From Armigeres subalbatus (taxonomy: Eukaryota > Arthropoda > Insecta > Diptera > Culicidae), in NCBI RefSeq assembly GCF_024139115.2, contig NC_085139.1, positions 17,951,284 through 18,015,283 of the forward strand: a stretch of DNA of 64,000 bases, written 5' to 3'. The translations under genes and the position numbers were made by a program. The notes beneath the pieces are model-generated. The model saw only the letters and a list, made by a program, of their open reading frames with translations. It ran no database searches and was not told where the DNA came from. Shown here piece after piece: positions 46,798 through 58,504 of this stretch. Each line of letters begins with the position of its first letter. Within the stretch, counting starts at the first letter, position 1.

Positions 46798-46907
46798 TCA
46801 TCTAAGAGTAAAGTTTAACAGCAGTATCGATAATGCAGTGAGAATCATCCAGCCCTTGTAGTAACGGTAGTGTAGCGTTATCGATGTGCTTGTGTCGCCG
46901 CATTTGC
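46798..46907 (-). CDS. Terminal exon of the host gene, hydrophobic C-terminus
   Basis: Follows a TTTTTTTCGTAG acceptor and continues the phase-1 codon left at the 50,668 donor. It encodes 36 residues starting GKCGDTSTSITLHY, then KGWMILTALSILLLNFTLR and TGA. The hydrophobic end with no charged tail fits a C-terminal transmembrane segment or a GPI-anchor signal. The exon is too short for ordinary ORF calling and is separated from the previous exon by a 3,760-base intron. Confidence 0.8.
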
Positions 46908-49900
46908 CTACGAAAAAAATACAGATGTTGTTAGATTTGTGGAAATTCTGCGGAAAATCAAAAAGCTGAGCTCTACGTAAATAAGTTGTGCCTTAATCCC
47001 AGTGGAAGTATAATGATGACAATCAGAAAAAATAATATTTTTGTAGATCCAGTTGAAAACCGAACTGAGCTCTCGCGACAATCGCATTTTCTCCCATTTC
47101 CGAATGTCGCAAGTCATTCGGAATCCGACGGGATTCCATTCGGAATCCGACGGGATTCCATTCGGAATCCGACGGGATTCCATTCGGAATCCGACGGGAT
47201 TCCATTCGGAATCCGACGGGATTCCATTCGAAATCCGACGGGATTCCATTCGGAATCCGACGGGATTCCATTCGAAATCCGACGGAATTCCATTCGGAAT
47301 CCGACGGGATTCCATTCGGAATCCCACGGGATTCCATTCGGATTACGACGGGGTTCCATTCGGAATCCGATGGGATTCCATTCGGAATCCGACGAGATTC
47401 CATTCGGAATCCGACGGGATTCCATTCGGAATCCGACGGGATTCCATTCGGAATCCGACGGGATTCCATTCGGAATCCGACGGGATTCCGTTCGGAATCC
47501 GACGGGATTCCGTTCGGAATCCGACGGGATTCCGTTCGGAATCCGACGGGATTCCGTTCGGAATCCGACGGGATTCCATTCGGAATCCGACGGGATTCCA
47601 TTCGGAATCCGACGGGATTCCATTCGGAATCCGACGGGATTCCATTCGGAATCCGACGGGATTCCATTCGGAATCCGACAGGGATTCCATTCGGGATCCG
47701 ACAGGGATTCCGTTCGGGATCCGACCGGGATTCCATTCGGAATCCGACGGGATTCCATTCGGAATCCGACGGGATTCCATTCGGAATCCGACGGGATTCC
47801 ATTCGGAATCCGACGGGATTCCATTCGGAATCCGACGGGATTCCATTCGGAATCCGACGGGATTCCATTCGGAATCCGACGGGATTCCATTCGGAATCCG
47901 ACGGGATTCCATTCGGAATCCGACGGGATTCCATTCGGAATCCGACGAGATTCCATTCGGAATCCGACGAGATTCCATTCGGAATCCGACGGGATTCCAT
48001 TCGAAATCCGACGGGATTCCATTCGGAATTTGACAGGGATTCCATTCGGAATCCGACAGGGATTCCATTCGTAATCCGACGGGATTCCATTCGTAATCCG
48101 ACGGGATTCCATTCGGAATCCGACGGGATTCCATTCCGGAACCGACGGGATTCCATTCGGAATCCGACGGGATTCCATTCGGAATCCGACGGGATTCCAT
48201 TCGGAATCCGACGGGATTCCATTCGGAATCCGACGGGATTCCATTCGGAATCCGACGGGATTCCATTCGGAATCCGACGGGATTCCATTCCGGAATCCGA
48301 CGGGATTCCATTCGGAATCCGACGCGATTCCATTCGGAATCCGACGGGATTCCATTCCGGAATCCGACGGGATTCCATTCGGAATCCGACGGATTCCATT
48401 CGGAATCCGACGGGATTCCATTCCGGAATCCGACGGGATTCCATTCGGAATCCGACGGATTCCATTCGGAATCCGACGGGATTCCATTCGGAATCCGACG
48501 GGATTCCATTCCGGAATCCGACGGGATTCCATTCGGAATCCGACGGGATTCCATTCCGGAATCCGACGGGATTCCATTCGGAATCCGACGGGATTCCATT
48601 CCGGAATCCGACGAGTTCCATTCGGAATCCGACGGGATTCCATTCGGAATCCGACGGGATTCCATTCGGAATCCGATGGGATTCCATTCCGGAATCCGAC
48701 GGGATTCCATTCGGAATCGACGAGTTCCATTCCGGAATCGAAGGATTCCATTCGAAATCCGACGGGATTCCATTCGGAATCCGACTGGATTCCATTCGGA
48801 ATCCGACTGGATTCCATTCGGAATCCGACTGGATTCCATTCGGAATCCGACTCGATTCCATTCGGAATCCGACTCGATTCCATTCGGAATCCGACTCGAT
48901 TCCATTCGGAATCCGACTGGATTCCATTCGGAATCCGACTGGATTCCATTCGGAATCCGACTGGATTCCATTCGGAATCCGACTGGATTCCATTCGGAAT
49001 CCGACTGGATTCCATTCGGAATCCGACTGGATTCCATTCGGAATCCGACTGGATTCCATTCGGAATCCGACTGGATTCCATTCGGAATCCGACTGGATTC
49101 CATTCGGAATCCGACTGGATTCCATTCGGAATCCGACTGGATTCCATTCGGAATCCGACTGGATTCCATTCGGAATCCGACTGGATTCCATTCGGAATCC
49201 GACTGGATTCCATTCGGAATCCGACGGGATTCCATTCGGAATCCGACGGGATTCCATTCGGAATCCGACGGGATTCCATTCGGAATCCGACGGGATTCCA
49301 TTCGGAATCCGGCGGGATTTCATTCGGAGCCCGACGGGATTCCATTCGAAATCCGACGGGATTCCATTTGGAATCCGACGGGATTCCATTTGGAATCCGA
49401 CGGGATTCCATTCGGAATCCGACGGGATTCCATTCGGAATCCGATGGGATTCCATTCGGAATCCGACGGGATTCCATTCCGAATCCGACGAGATTCCATT
49501 CCGAATCCGACGGGATTCCATCCTGAATCCAACAGGATTCCATCCGGAATCTGACGGGATTATATTCTAAATCCGACAGAATTCCATTCGGAATCCGACG
49601 GAATTCAATTCGGAATCCTACGGGATTTCATTCGGTATCCGACGGGATTCCATCTGGAATTCTGCGGGATTTCACCTGAATTTCGACGGGATTCCATCCG
49701 GATTCCAAAGGGATTCCATCCGGATTCCAAAGGGATTCCAATGAATCAGATTCCACTAGGATTCTGACGGGATTCCATCCGGAATCTGACGGAATTTCAT
49801 GCGGATTATGACGAAACTCCATGCGGATTATGACGGGATTCCATGCGGATTCTGACGGGATTGCATCCGTATCCAACGGGATTTCATCCAAAATCCGACA

Positions 49901-52673
49901 GAATTACATCCGAAAGCCAGCGGGATTCCATTCGGAAATCGACGGGATTCCATCCCGAATCCAACGGAAATAGAAATTAATTCGGAATCCGACGGGATTT
50001 CATTCCGAATCCGACGGGATTCCATTCGGAATCCGACAAGATTCCATTAGGAATCCGACGGAATTCCATCCGGAATTCTTCGGGATTTCACCTGGATTCC
50101 GACGGGATTCCATCCGGATTATGAGGGAATTCCATGCGGACTCTGACGGGATTGCATCCGTATCCAACGGGAATTCATTCGGAATCCCAACAGGAATCCA
50201 TCCAAAATCCGACAGAATGACATCCGAAATCCAGCAGGGTTCTATCCGGAATCTGACGGGATTACATTTTAAATCCGACGGAATTTCATTCGGAATCCGA
50301 CGGAAATTATTTCGGAATCCGACGGGATTCCATTCGGAATCCAGCGGGATTCCATTCGGAATCGCACCAAGCGATTACCTCAATTCGTTTGTTATTTAAT
50401 TTTTCATGGACAATTACAATCTTTGGCGAAATGCGACTTACATAGTAAGGGTTCTTTCTAATTCATAATGGAAAAAGCATGCTATGAAGATAATATTTAA
50501 GTTTTGTTTCTTGCATAGTAACAAAATTTGTGTGACCCTTCCAAATATTTGTTGAGCAAAATCCTCTCACTTTATTTTTTGATGAGCACTTTCTCGCCAT
50601 CAGAAAAGACAAACATCTAAATCCTTCCCAGCGTATCCATTCCACCCAGTCCCCAAACTGTACTCACCTATAACGGTAACGTTTGCCATAGTCTTATGAA
50701 TGGTGCTGGTGCCACCTCCCCCAAAGCCACCATTGCCTCCACCACCCGTCGCTGACGACGATGATGCACCAGCTGCCGACCCGGCGCCTCCATAGCTCCA
50801 CTGGCCGGCCTGCGGGTGCTGCTGCTGCTGTTGCTGCATTCCGGGCCGATGGCACGAATCGCCCACATACACCTGCACCTGGTTTCCCTCGATTGGCACG
50901 TAGCTGATGCAGACGCCATGCTGCGAGCTCAGGTGCTTCGCAATGATGAACGTCGTTTGGTTCTCCTGCCAGTGGCCATGGCAGGTGTACGCTGGAAAAA
51001 CACGGAAAACGAATCAATCAACACCCGCTGGAGGGGGTACGACGAATGCCATAGGGTGGGCATAAGGAAACTCACTTTCGTCTTCGTCGTTTTTACATTT
51101 TGGCTTAACTTCTATTACAGTGTTCTCGTTACATCCTATGAATAAACGTCTGTTGGTATTGTGATTAATATTACATCCCATTGTTTCTCTACGAGCTCGG
51201 GTAGAATCTGGAAAAAATAAATGTTTGGATTGGCATTACGCAACTCTAACAGTACGTTGGCCAAAGACGACGACAGCGACAACTCACCTAAACTGTAAAA
51301 GTCTTGTGTGACATTATCACTAGGCTGCGTCGCAGCTGTCCGCCTCATACGCGAGAAAGCTTTCCGCTTCTCCAGACTGCTGTAGTAGCCTTCCGCACTT
51401 TCCTGGTTGCGGAAGCTGACCACTTCCCGATGCCGGTGCATCCGGCTCTTGTTGTTGTGATTTCGTTTGTGCCTTGAAATCGTCGATGAAGGAATGAGGA
51501 AACCTTTAATTGAGTAGTATCCTTCCATTGGACAGATCTGAGTCTCGGGGTTATTAGCTGTTCGGGTTCGGGGAAGATTGAAGACGCAATAAATTTGATT
51601 AGTCTAGATTGGCTGGTCTCGGTTACGTGCTGCGCTCAATTACCTAATAAAGTAACAAACGGCGTCCGATGCACGTCGAAATTTTCAGTCGTACACGCAT
51701 CCTCTAACCTAGCTGCGGGCGTTCCCATCTGTAGCTCAGCTACGTGAGTATCTCGTCGATAGAACATTACACACATGTACCCAGAAGTGCTAGAAAGAGA
51801 ACGGGGACAATCAATCGTCAATTAAGTCTAATTGAGCTGAGATTTTCGTTACTCACCATCCAGTCGTGTGATGAACGACGGCCATCATCTCGGTGGCCGT
51901 CTGTTTGTTGATCTGCTCGCATAGTGCTCGCGCTTCCATGTACCCACTTGGCTTCACAATGTGCAACGATCCATCGCTGTGGGATAAGTAGCGATCAATT
52001 AAGCAAATGCTCGGGACGATAAGCCTAACGGCATGCTATATCATGCTTGCGCAATTCACTTACCTCTGATGGAATATGAAGTTAGCGTTTCCCATCAGCG
52101 CATGCCAATGGCGGGGCCCTTTGAACCAGGCCGGGAAATCGCACCGCTCGGTCATTGGAGCACGCTTCAGGGTCATGATGCGTGAACCGACTTCGGCACT
52201 CTCCAGTCCGTTACAGGTGGCGTCTCCAGACTGGGCCAGCTTGTATTCGGCGTCGGCATTCGGTGCACCTTTAATTATTTATTATGAACAGGATCATTTA
52301 TGGGTTCGAATTTAAATGTCTAACAACTTATCCTACCTGATCCACTGATCTTGTCGTACACAAAACACCTGTACCGGTCCTCATTAGAGATGGCATGGTT
52401 GTGCGACACCAGTCCGACGAGATACCGGGCATTACCATCCTTCCACCCGGCCAGGCAGGTCAGTTCTTCCACTATTTTGGTTTTTGAGATTAGAATTATT
52501 ATGTTTGGTAAAATCGGACTTGATGCTTCTGTTACCTGTGCTCTCCGTGCCCGGAACGTCAGGACACGCCTGGAAGTTCAACAGTAACCTGCTGTCCTCC
52601 GTGCACATGTCCATCTTCGAAATCGGGTTCTTGCACTCCCCATGACCTCGGTTGTAGGTGAAGGTGAAGGATC
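46798..52673 (-). CDS. Conserved Cys-rich insect protein, nine 3' exons (partial)
   Basis: The only convincing host gene. Minus-strand exons: 52673-52536, 52471-52337, 52268-52064, 51976-51857, 51789-51644, 51557-51288, 51207-51076, 50991-50668 and 46907-46798. Every intron has GT/AG ends and phases agree throughout, giving 526 residues to a TGA. The 5' exons lie to the right, perhaps beyond the window. The protein has paired-Cys modules: GHGECKNPISKMDMC, FQACPDVPGTE and LTCLAGWKDGNARYLVG; then ERCDFPAWFKG and GYMCVMFYRRDTHV; then QICPMEGYYSIKG; then YTCHGHWQENQTTF. A linker has a Gln run and Gly-rich tract. These modules resemble the insect domains of unknown function numbered DUF7042-7045 (recalled, not searched). 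The last exon is hydrophobic, suggesting a membrane anchor. Function unknown. Confidence 0.85.
47105..50370. repeat. 22-bp palindromic minisatellite filling the last intron
   Basis: About 145 tandem units of 22 bases, each made of GGAATCC, GACG, GGATTCC, ATTC, so that GGAATCC and GGATTCC can pair. Blocks of variants are visible: a GACTGG block (48,782-49,210, with three GACTCG units), a region mixing 22- and 23-base units with CCATTCCGG (48,130-48,730), and a decayed right end (49,540-50,370). The unit has no stop in any frame, producing ORFs up to 832 codons on the minus strand and 362 on the plus strand; these are not genes. Confidence 0.95.
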
Positions 52674-52789
52674 CTAGGGAATGGATAAACAACAGCGTTA
52701 ATTTACAACTGGCTTTAATATTACCTAATAAATATTTGGCTCCCTAAATTCGAAGGAGAGAGAAGAACCCTACTTGACTAGACGGTACG

Positions 52790-53235
52790 GGTGGCCTACG
52801 TCAGCAAAGCTGCGACATTCAATTTCCAGAGGCCTACGCTGCAAATTCCGGCTTTGCAGAAAAGGTGTGATGGTAATGCCGACAAACAAATGTCACCACA
52901 AGTCTGTCATGAGGTTCCCTCAGAATCACAAGTATGAGTACTACATACATGGCTTTACAGCATGGACTCTACGAGATGAATAAAAAGGAGCTCATTGCCA
53001 AGATGGAGGGTTGCGGCCTCAAGCCTGTCGCCATCCACAAAATAACGGCAAGACGACCCGATCCCAAGTTCGTCAGCGTCAACTGCGGCTATGAACATCG
53101 GGTCACTACGAAAGGCTGTCCGAAGCGGGCGGAATTTCAGGAAATCCAGAAGAAGGCTTCCATCAGGACCCTGCCGGAGATGAACCATGTCCCTGCTAAG
53201 CGAGGTGAACTATCCTGCCATCCCACCCCTCGGTT
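52790..53235 (+). pseudogene. LINE ORF1 (gag-like) fragment, jockey-type
   Basis: Plus-strand, frameshifted remnant of a nucleic-acid-binding ORF1 protein. The part GLQHGLYEMNKKELIAKME then GCGLKPVAIHKI (about 52,955-53,040) resembles the domain preceding the zinc knuckles of jockey-clade gag proteins, and VNCGYEHRVTTKGCPKRAEF resembles a CCHC knuckle with the first Cys lost. It lies just upstream of the host-gene exons on the opposite strand, presumably within an intron. Confidence 0.6.
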
Positions 53236-53254
53236 GATCAAAATGGTCGTTTGA

Positions 53255-53640
53255 CAGAAAAGAACATTTGGCCGAAATGGACATTCTGCCGAAAGCGTCG
53301 TTCGGCTGGACTCGTCATTTGGCCGAAAAAGTAGTTTGGCCGGAAATGCCGTTTGACAAGAAAGGACATTTTCGAGCAGAATGGCTCTTTACTGCCAAAA
53401 TACCATTTCTACCAAACGGCATTTTCGGCCAAATGATCTATTCGGGCAAACGACATATTAAATCAAACGACCATTTTGACCAAACAGCATTTTCCGAACT
53501 ACCTGTTTAGCCGATTTTCTCTTTCAACTGAATGTCACTTTCGGCCAAATTACATTTTCGACCTTATTATCGTTTCGGACAAACTTTCAATTTGGCCGAA
53601 TGGAATTCAGCTAGATGACTAATGGTTTTCAGAAAACGTC
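53255..53640. repeat. Degenerate short-period repeat (TTTGGCCGAAA)
   Basis: Words such as CATTTGGCCGAAA, CATTTTCGGCC and GACCATTTTGACC recur every 20-30 bases with many changes and in both orientations. No coding potential. Confidence 0.6.
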
Positions 53641-53935
53641 ATTTGGCCAATCGATTACCCTTCCACCCAAATGTTCATTTTAAGTTTTTTAAATACTAAA
53701 AATTTTTCCGTGAAAATTGCGCAATTTACGGAAAATTCCTCGAAGTATTTCCAAAGAATTTTTCATAGATTTTTTTTAAACGCTTGCACATTCCAAGGAA
53801 TTTTAAATTAAATCCAAACAATTTTTGTTGAAACCCACATTTTAAATAGTCTTCCGCGGAAACTCTGAAAATTTTTTCGTGGAAATTACAAAGAGTTTCT
53901 CATGGAAACAGACCGTGTACCTCTTTTGAGCGCAT
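53640..53935. other. Unassigned AT-rich DNA
   Basis: Degenerate TTTCCGTGGAAA-like words occur several times; otherwise nothing recognised. Confidence 0.35.
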
Positions 53936-53939
53936 TAGC

Positions 53940-55450
53940 CTAGTCCTGGAGTGAGAGGATTTTAATCAAACCTGCATTAGCGTCTGTTCCCAATGTTAGG
54001 AGCGGCCCAAAACAGCGCCAGGCTATCAGTGACGACCGAAGAAGAATACGGTGTCACGTCTGCGTATCGCAGCCCTGATAAGGCGGCATACCTAAAAACA
54101 AACAATCAACCACGGAAAATGTAATCAAGAATACCGGAATGAACAATTGGCAAATGATACGACAATGTTTAATGGTAACTGATTGGAAACTCGGTACTTG
54201 GAAGGTTAGGACCATGTTAGAACCTAAACGAGTAACACTTCTTGCTCGAGACGGTCGAAACGGAAATTGCAGCGTTTCAGGAGGTTCAATGGCGAGGAAC
54301 AGGAGAACGCGAATTCCGCTCTGTGGGCCAAGTTGCGGGTACCTTATTTAAGTTTCACATTTAATACACTGGTGGTTAGCAGCAACGTCGAATCATTAGG
54401 TGAAGACCGGTAAGTAATCATATCTGTGTTTTGAGGCAAGGGAAAGCTCTTCAACTACAGCTTGAGCAAACCATACGCACCAACCAACAACAAACCCTTT
54501 GATGTAAAGGATGAGCGTCTAGACAAGACCTACAGAGAAAGCCCAAAACGCGACGGGAAATTCATCATCGGTGACGCAAATGTACATAACGTAGGAGAAG
54601 AGTTCTTCTGTGCAGTCATTGGAAAGGAAAGCCTCCACGCACCTACCAATAACAACGGCCTGAGGCTAGTCAACTATACCGCAGCCAGAGGAATGGCTAT
54701 CAGTAGCACCTATTTTGTGTTCTCAAATCGATCATGTTTTGGGGGACGGTCGACATTTCTCCAATCTCACATATGTGAGGACCTTCCGAGACCCAAATAT
54801 CGTTTCTGACCACTATCTGGTGGTATGTAAGATTCGCACAAGGCTGTTCAACATCACCGGTTCTAGGCGTGAGGGAACCATGCAGCTGAACATACAGGCG
54901 TTGCGAAGCAATTCACTCATGAGTTCGACGAACGACACAGCTGTAGAAATTCTGAACGCATTGTGGCAACAAGTCAACGAGGCAGTCAAAACAAAGGCCA
55001 CAGAGGTACTTTGGTATCACACAACCAACGGAAAGGCTAGCTTGATGTGGAGTGCCAATAATCAACAGATAAGAAAAACCATGCCATGACCCGTAGCTCG
55101 TAGCGGCTACATGGCCAAATAAAAACGATATAGAGAACTAAGGGCAGCTGGGAAAAAATCCACCAGCGCAGCGAAAGAAACGTGGATACGGTAGAGGAAA
55201 GCTTTGCCAGAAACAACGCGCGGAATTTCTACAAAACGATCAACAACATGCGCAAGAAAAGCGCAACGGCGCCAGTCCGAACTTCTACGAGTTGGAAATG
55301 GACAACTGAACGAAAAAAAATCCACCAAATGATTGAAATAATTTGGGAGGGAGAAAAACTGCCTGTGCATCTGGCTTGATGGGCCAATGTTTTCTATCTA
55401 CAAGAAAGAACACAGCCTCGTGATGGAAAGCAAAATATCAGATATCCTGC
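53940..55450 (+). mobile_element. RTE-clade LINE, 5' portion, heavily decayed
   Basis: Leader phrase GCGTCTGTTCCCAATGTTAGG (53,969) matches the leader at 25,197. Endonuclease remnants: DWKLGTWKVRT (54,180), FIIGDANVHNVGEE (54,561), NNNGLRLVNYTAARGMAI, QIDHVLGDGRHFSN and SDHYLVVCKIRTRL (54,720-54,845), then linker segments and about 200 bases of frameshifted downstream ORF. Several frameshifts and stops; not functional. The GDxN motif reads GDAN. Confidence 0.75.
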
Positions 55451-55459
55451 AACAGATCT

Positions 55460-56395
55460 AGGAACGATCGCCACTGATCGTCTTTTTTGCTTTCGGCAGA
55501 TAGTCCAAATCAAACCGCCAACCACATCTCATCGAGGCGATCCCTTTTCAATGCGGTCGAGTGCAATAAAACGTTGTAGCAACTGATTGATTGATTATTC
55601 TTAATAAACTGGTCCTTTTTATCTAATAATCTGCGCCGCGACTTTTAGTGCAAGTCCGAAACAATATTTTCCCCAACGGCTCCGAATATGTGAGAAAACA
55701 TTGGTCCTTCGAGCCAGATTACCGTTGGACGATCGACTGTTGGACAATAAAAGTGTGATGTGGACAATAATCTACCGGTCTTTGGAATTTGAACAATAGA
55801 ATGGTGGCTGATCGAAATCCGCCATCTTGCGAAGTGGCTCTACCGAGCAAAGACTGTGGATGCTGCTGAACCATAGCTAATTTGATTACGGAGACCAACA
55901 ACTAACGCTGAACGACGGAAGTAGGATTGGATTGTGGATGCGAGTGTGACAAATCTGCTGGCACCGAGAGACCGATAAAGGGCAGGAAAGTTGAGCTGCA
56001 TGTGAATTATGGAATCGCCATCCATGAGGCGCCAAAAGAAGGTGGGAATTTTAATAAAATGGTGGTTGAAATAACTCTTTGATTTGCATGCGAAACGATC
56101 CCGGAGTTCAATTGACGGTTCAATTGATTCTGCTGGCTATGTTTTTGCTTCGGCTTCCACCTGGTTGGCTCCCCTCGATGCAGTCAATTTTGGTCGATCT
56201 TTCTTCTGTCATTTGTAGGCTATCGAAGTGAATCGCGAGCGCGGATTTCGAGTGATAAGTGCTAGTGAATTTGAATGCTATAGAAAGTGCATATAACGCG
56301 AACGAAGAACACCCTTAGTGAAGTACCCTTAGTGAAGTGGTTCGAGAGTGATATACAAAAAATTCGAGTGACCTAAAGGAGCTAACAACAACGTC
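55460..56395. other. Probable 5' LTR and leader of the BEL/Pao element
   Basis: No second LTR is present for comparison. TTGGTCCTTCGAGCCAG (55,701) and CGTGAAAATG-type leader words before the gag start suggest retrotransposon leader DNA. Boundaries are not determined. Confidence 0.35.
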
Positions 56396-56538
56396 AGGTT
56401 CGAAGTATCTTCGAAGGCGTGAAAATGTTCACCACTAGGTTCGAGCGGAAAAAACATGAAGCACAAACTGAAGCAAGAATTCAAATCTTGGAGGAGGAGA
56501 TGTAGAAAATGTATGTGCTGCGAAGAAAGATCGAAATA

Positions 56539-57365
56539 GGGTAAGACGGTATAATATGCCCCCCCTAAGGCAACTCCTTGATAACTTTTTACTTTTCAAT
56601 GCAATTTAAGGAAACTTTGTGTTATTTGGTAGTCCAGGAAGTCGCAAATTTATTGCCCGTGAGTAGTCATACAAAAATATTCCAAATAACACGTAATAAA
56701 GCTTTTTTGAAAAGTCGTGAAAAAATTGATTTCAAGAAGTGCCTGGGCAATACGCCCCACCTTAACCAGAGACGTTTCATAGCCCTTCATTAGTATTTTA
56801 TCATTCTCATAATATAAAGGTTATAAATCCTTATGTGCTTGACATTAAAAAACCAACATAAGTCCATTTAAGCAGGTTGGAATTACATTTCAAAAGTTTC
56901 CATATAATTTGGTAGCAACTGCTGCAAGCTCGCTGCGCTTGTGTCCAGTTGGTAAGGGCATATCGTCCTGCCTACACTGGGGCGTTTTGACCAGTGAAAC
57001 ATATTTTTGAAAAACGTTACATTTTTAAAGATGGAAGCAATTTTATATCATATTAACCACTGAGAAAAGTTATTTGGTTGCCCAACTGAGTGTTCCAGTG
57101 CAATTTTTGTGGACAGTATGCTAGCATCGCTCCAGAATGTTGAGCAAACAAATATTGAAAGTTACATCAAAACTGTAACTTTTTGTATTTTTCTATTATT
57201 TTTATTACGTAATACAAAAATACTCCCATATACATATTCACATAGGATGATGGTTTTACAAATATTTATAGGTACCAACAGATTTTGACCCTTAGTTAGT
57301 TATAGTTTTCTAGAAATCAAAGTGGGGCGTTTTGGCCAGGTGGGGCGCATTATACCGTCTTACCC
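56539..57365. mobile_element. TA-flanked MITE inside the BEL gag
   Basis: Ends GGGTAAGACGGTATAAT and ATTATACCGTCTTACCC are exact complements with TA on each side (56,537-56,538 and 57,366-57,367). Removing it rejoins the gag frame (KIEI to LTEEADG). Subterminal GGGGCG words lie near both ends. 827 bp, no transposase. Confidence 0.85.
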
Positions 57366-57541
57366 TACTGACAGAGGAAGCTGATGGAAGAGAGGTGGCG
57401 GATTCCAAGGATAACCCAGCGGAATTGAAAGCTCGCTTGGCGGCAGCAGCAGCGGCAGCAGCAGCGACAGTAGGATCACAGTGCTACTATCCAGCAGGCT
57501 GAAGACACCTATTGTGAGTTAAAGTCGTCTTTGCATCATCC

Positions 57542-57685
57542 GTGGCCACGATCATAGCGGCTTCAACTGGCCAATCATCAGTCAAGCTTCTGGAGATTCG
57601 CTTACCAAGTTACGGCGGCAAAATCCGGGACTGGGTAACTTTCCGGGACATGTTCCAAAGCTTGATACACCGCAATAAACAGCTT
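57542..57685 (+). pseudogene. BEL/Pao gag fragment (DUF1759 type)
   Basis: Encodes VKLLEIRLPSYGGKI and TFRDMFQSLIHRNKQL, a conserved part of BEL/Pao gag. It is cut at 57,685 by the LINE-tail insertion and resumes in the correct sequence at 60,885. An Ala-rich run precedes it (57,443-57,470). Confidence 0.75.
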
Positions 57686-58504
57686 TTTTTATATCTATTG
57701 CGTTTATTTGACAGGCTCAAGCGTGTATAACACTTAACGGAGCCGAGACTCTTAATGAGATTTACAATCGATATTATCTTACATACAGGGTGTTCAATAA
57801 GTTCGAATACACTTTCAAAAAATGTTTAAAAATTGAGATTAAATTATTTCTTTTCCCGGTTGCATTTCATTGGAAGTATTGTTTATAAGGAACGTTTATA
57901 ACATTTCTTTAGGAATGACTTCTATTTTATACTTCTTCGCGAGCTTCAAACGTTTCTAAAGCCCATCGCAAGCGGCACGTACGGTCTGCATGGGCATTTC
58001 GTTCCAGATTTTGAGAATTACGTCTTGAATTGGTCCAAGTTACTGACCTTGTATTCGTACAGCTTTAACATAATAAATGACCAAACAAAAAAGTTAAGAG
58101 GGTTCAAATACGGGAAGCTGGGAAGTCGCAATGTTTTGTCCAAAAAGGCTAAAATCGCAATTTCCGTGTATAACGGATTATCGTCCTATTGGAACACGTA
58201 GGGCTTATCTCCGTCTTTTCACCGGACCACTGGGGGCATCAATCGTCATCAAAACCTCAGTTTTGTAATACACCGCAATGATTTTGACCTCCAAAAAAAG
58301 CTATTCATGATGCCCCAATCCATTTTCAACGCGCGTAATAAACAAACAACAAGTGACAGAATGTCAACACCACACACATCCGAGAGCGTATATATACCGC
58401 TAACGCTGACACCAATCTTTCTTCTTCTTCTTCTTCTATCTTCTTCTATATATATAAAAACCAATCTATGTATGTATGTTCGCTAACTACTTCTGAACCA
58501 CTTG

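Noticed and set aside
47023..49543. Minus-strand ORFs of 832, 809 and 652 codons (MESRRIPNGIPSD repeats)
   Set aside because: All three minus frames are open because a 22-base unit without stops is repeated; 66 bases give a 22-residue period. They lie in an intron.
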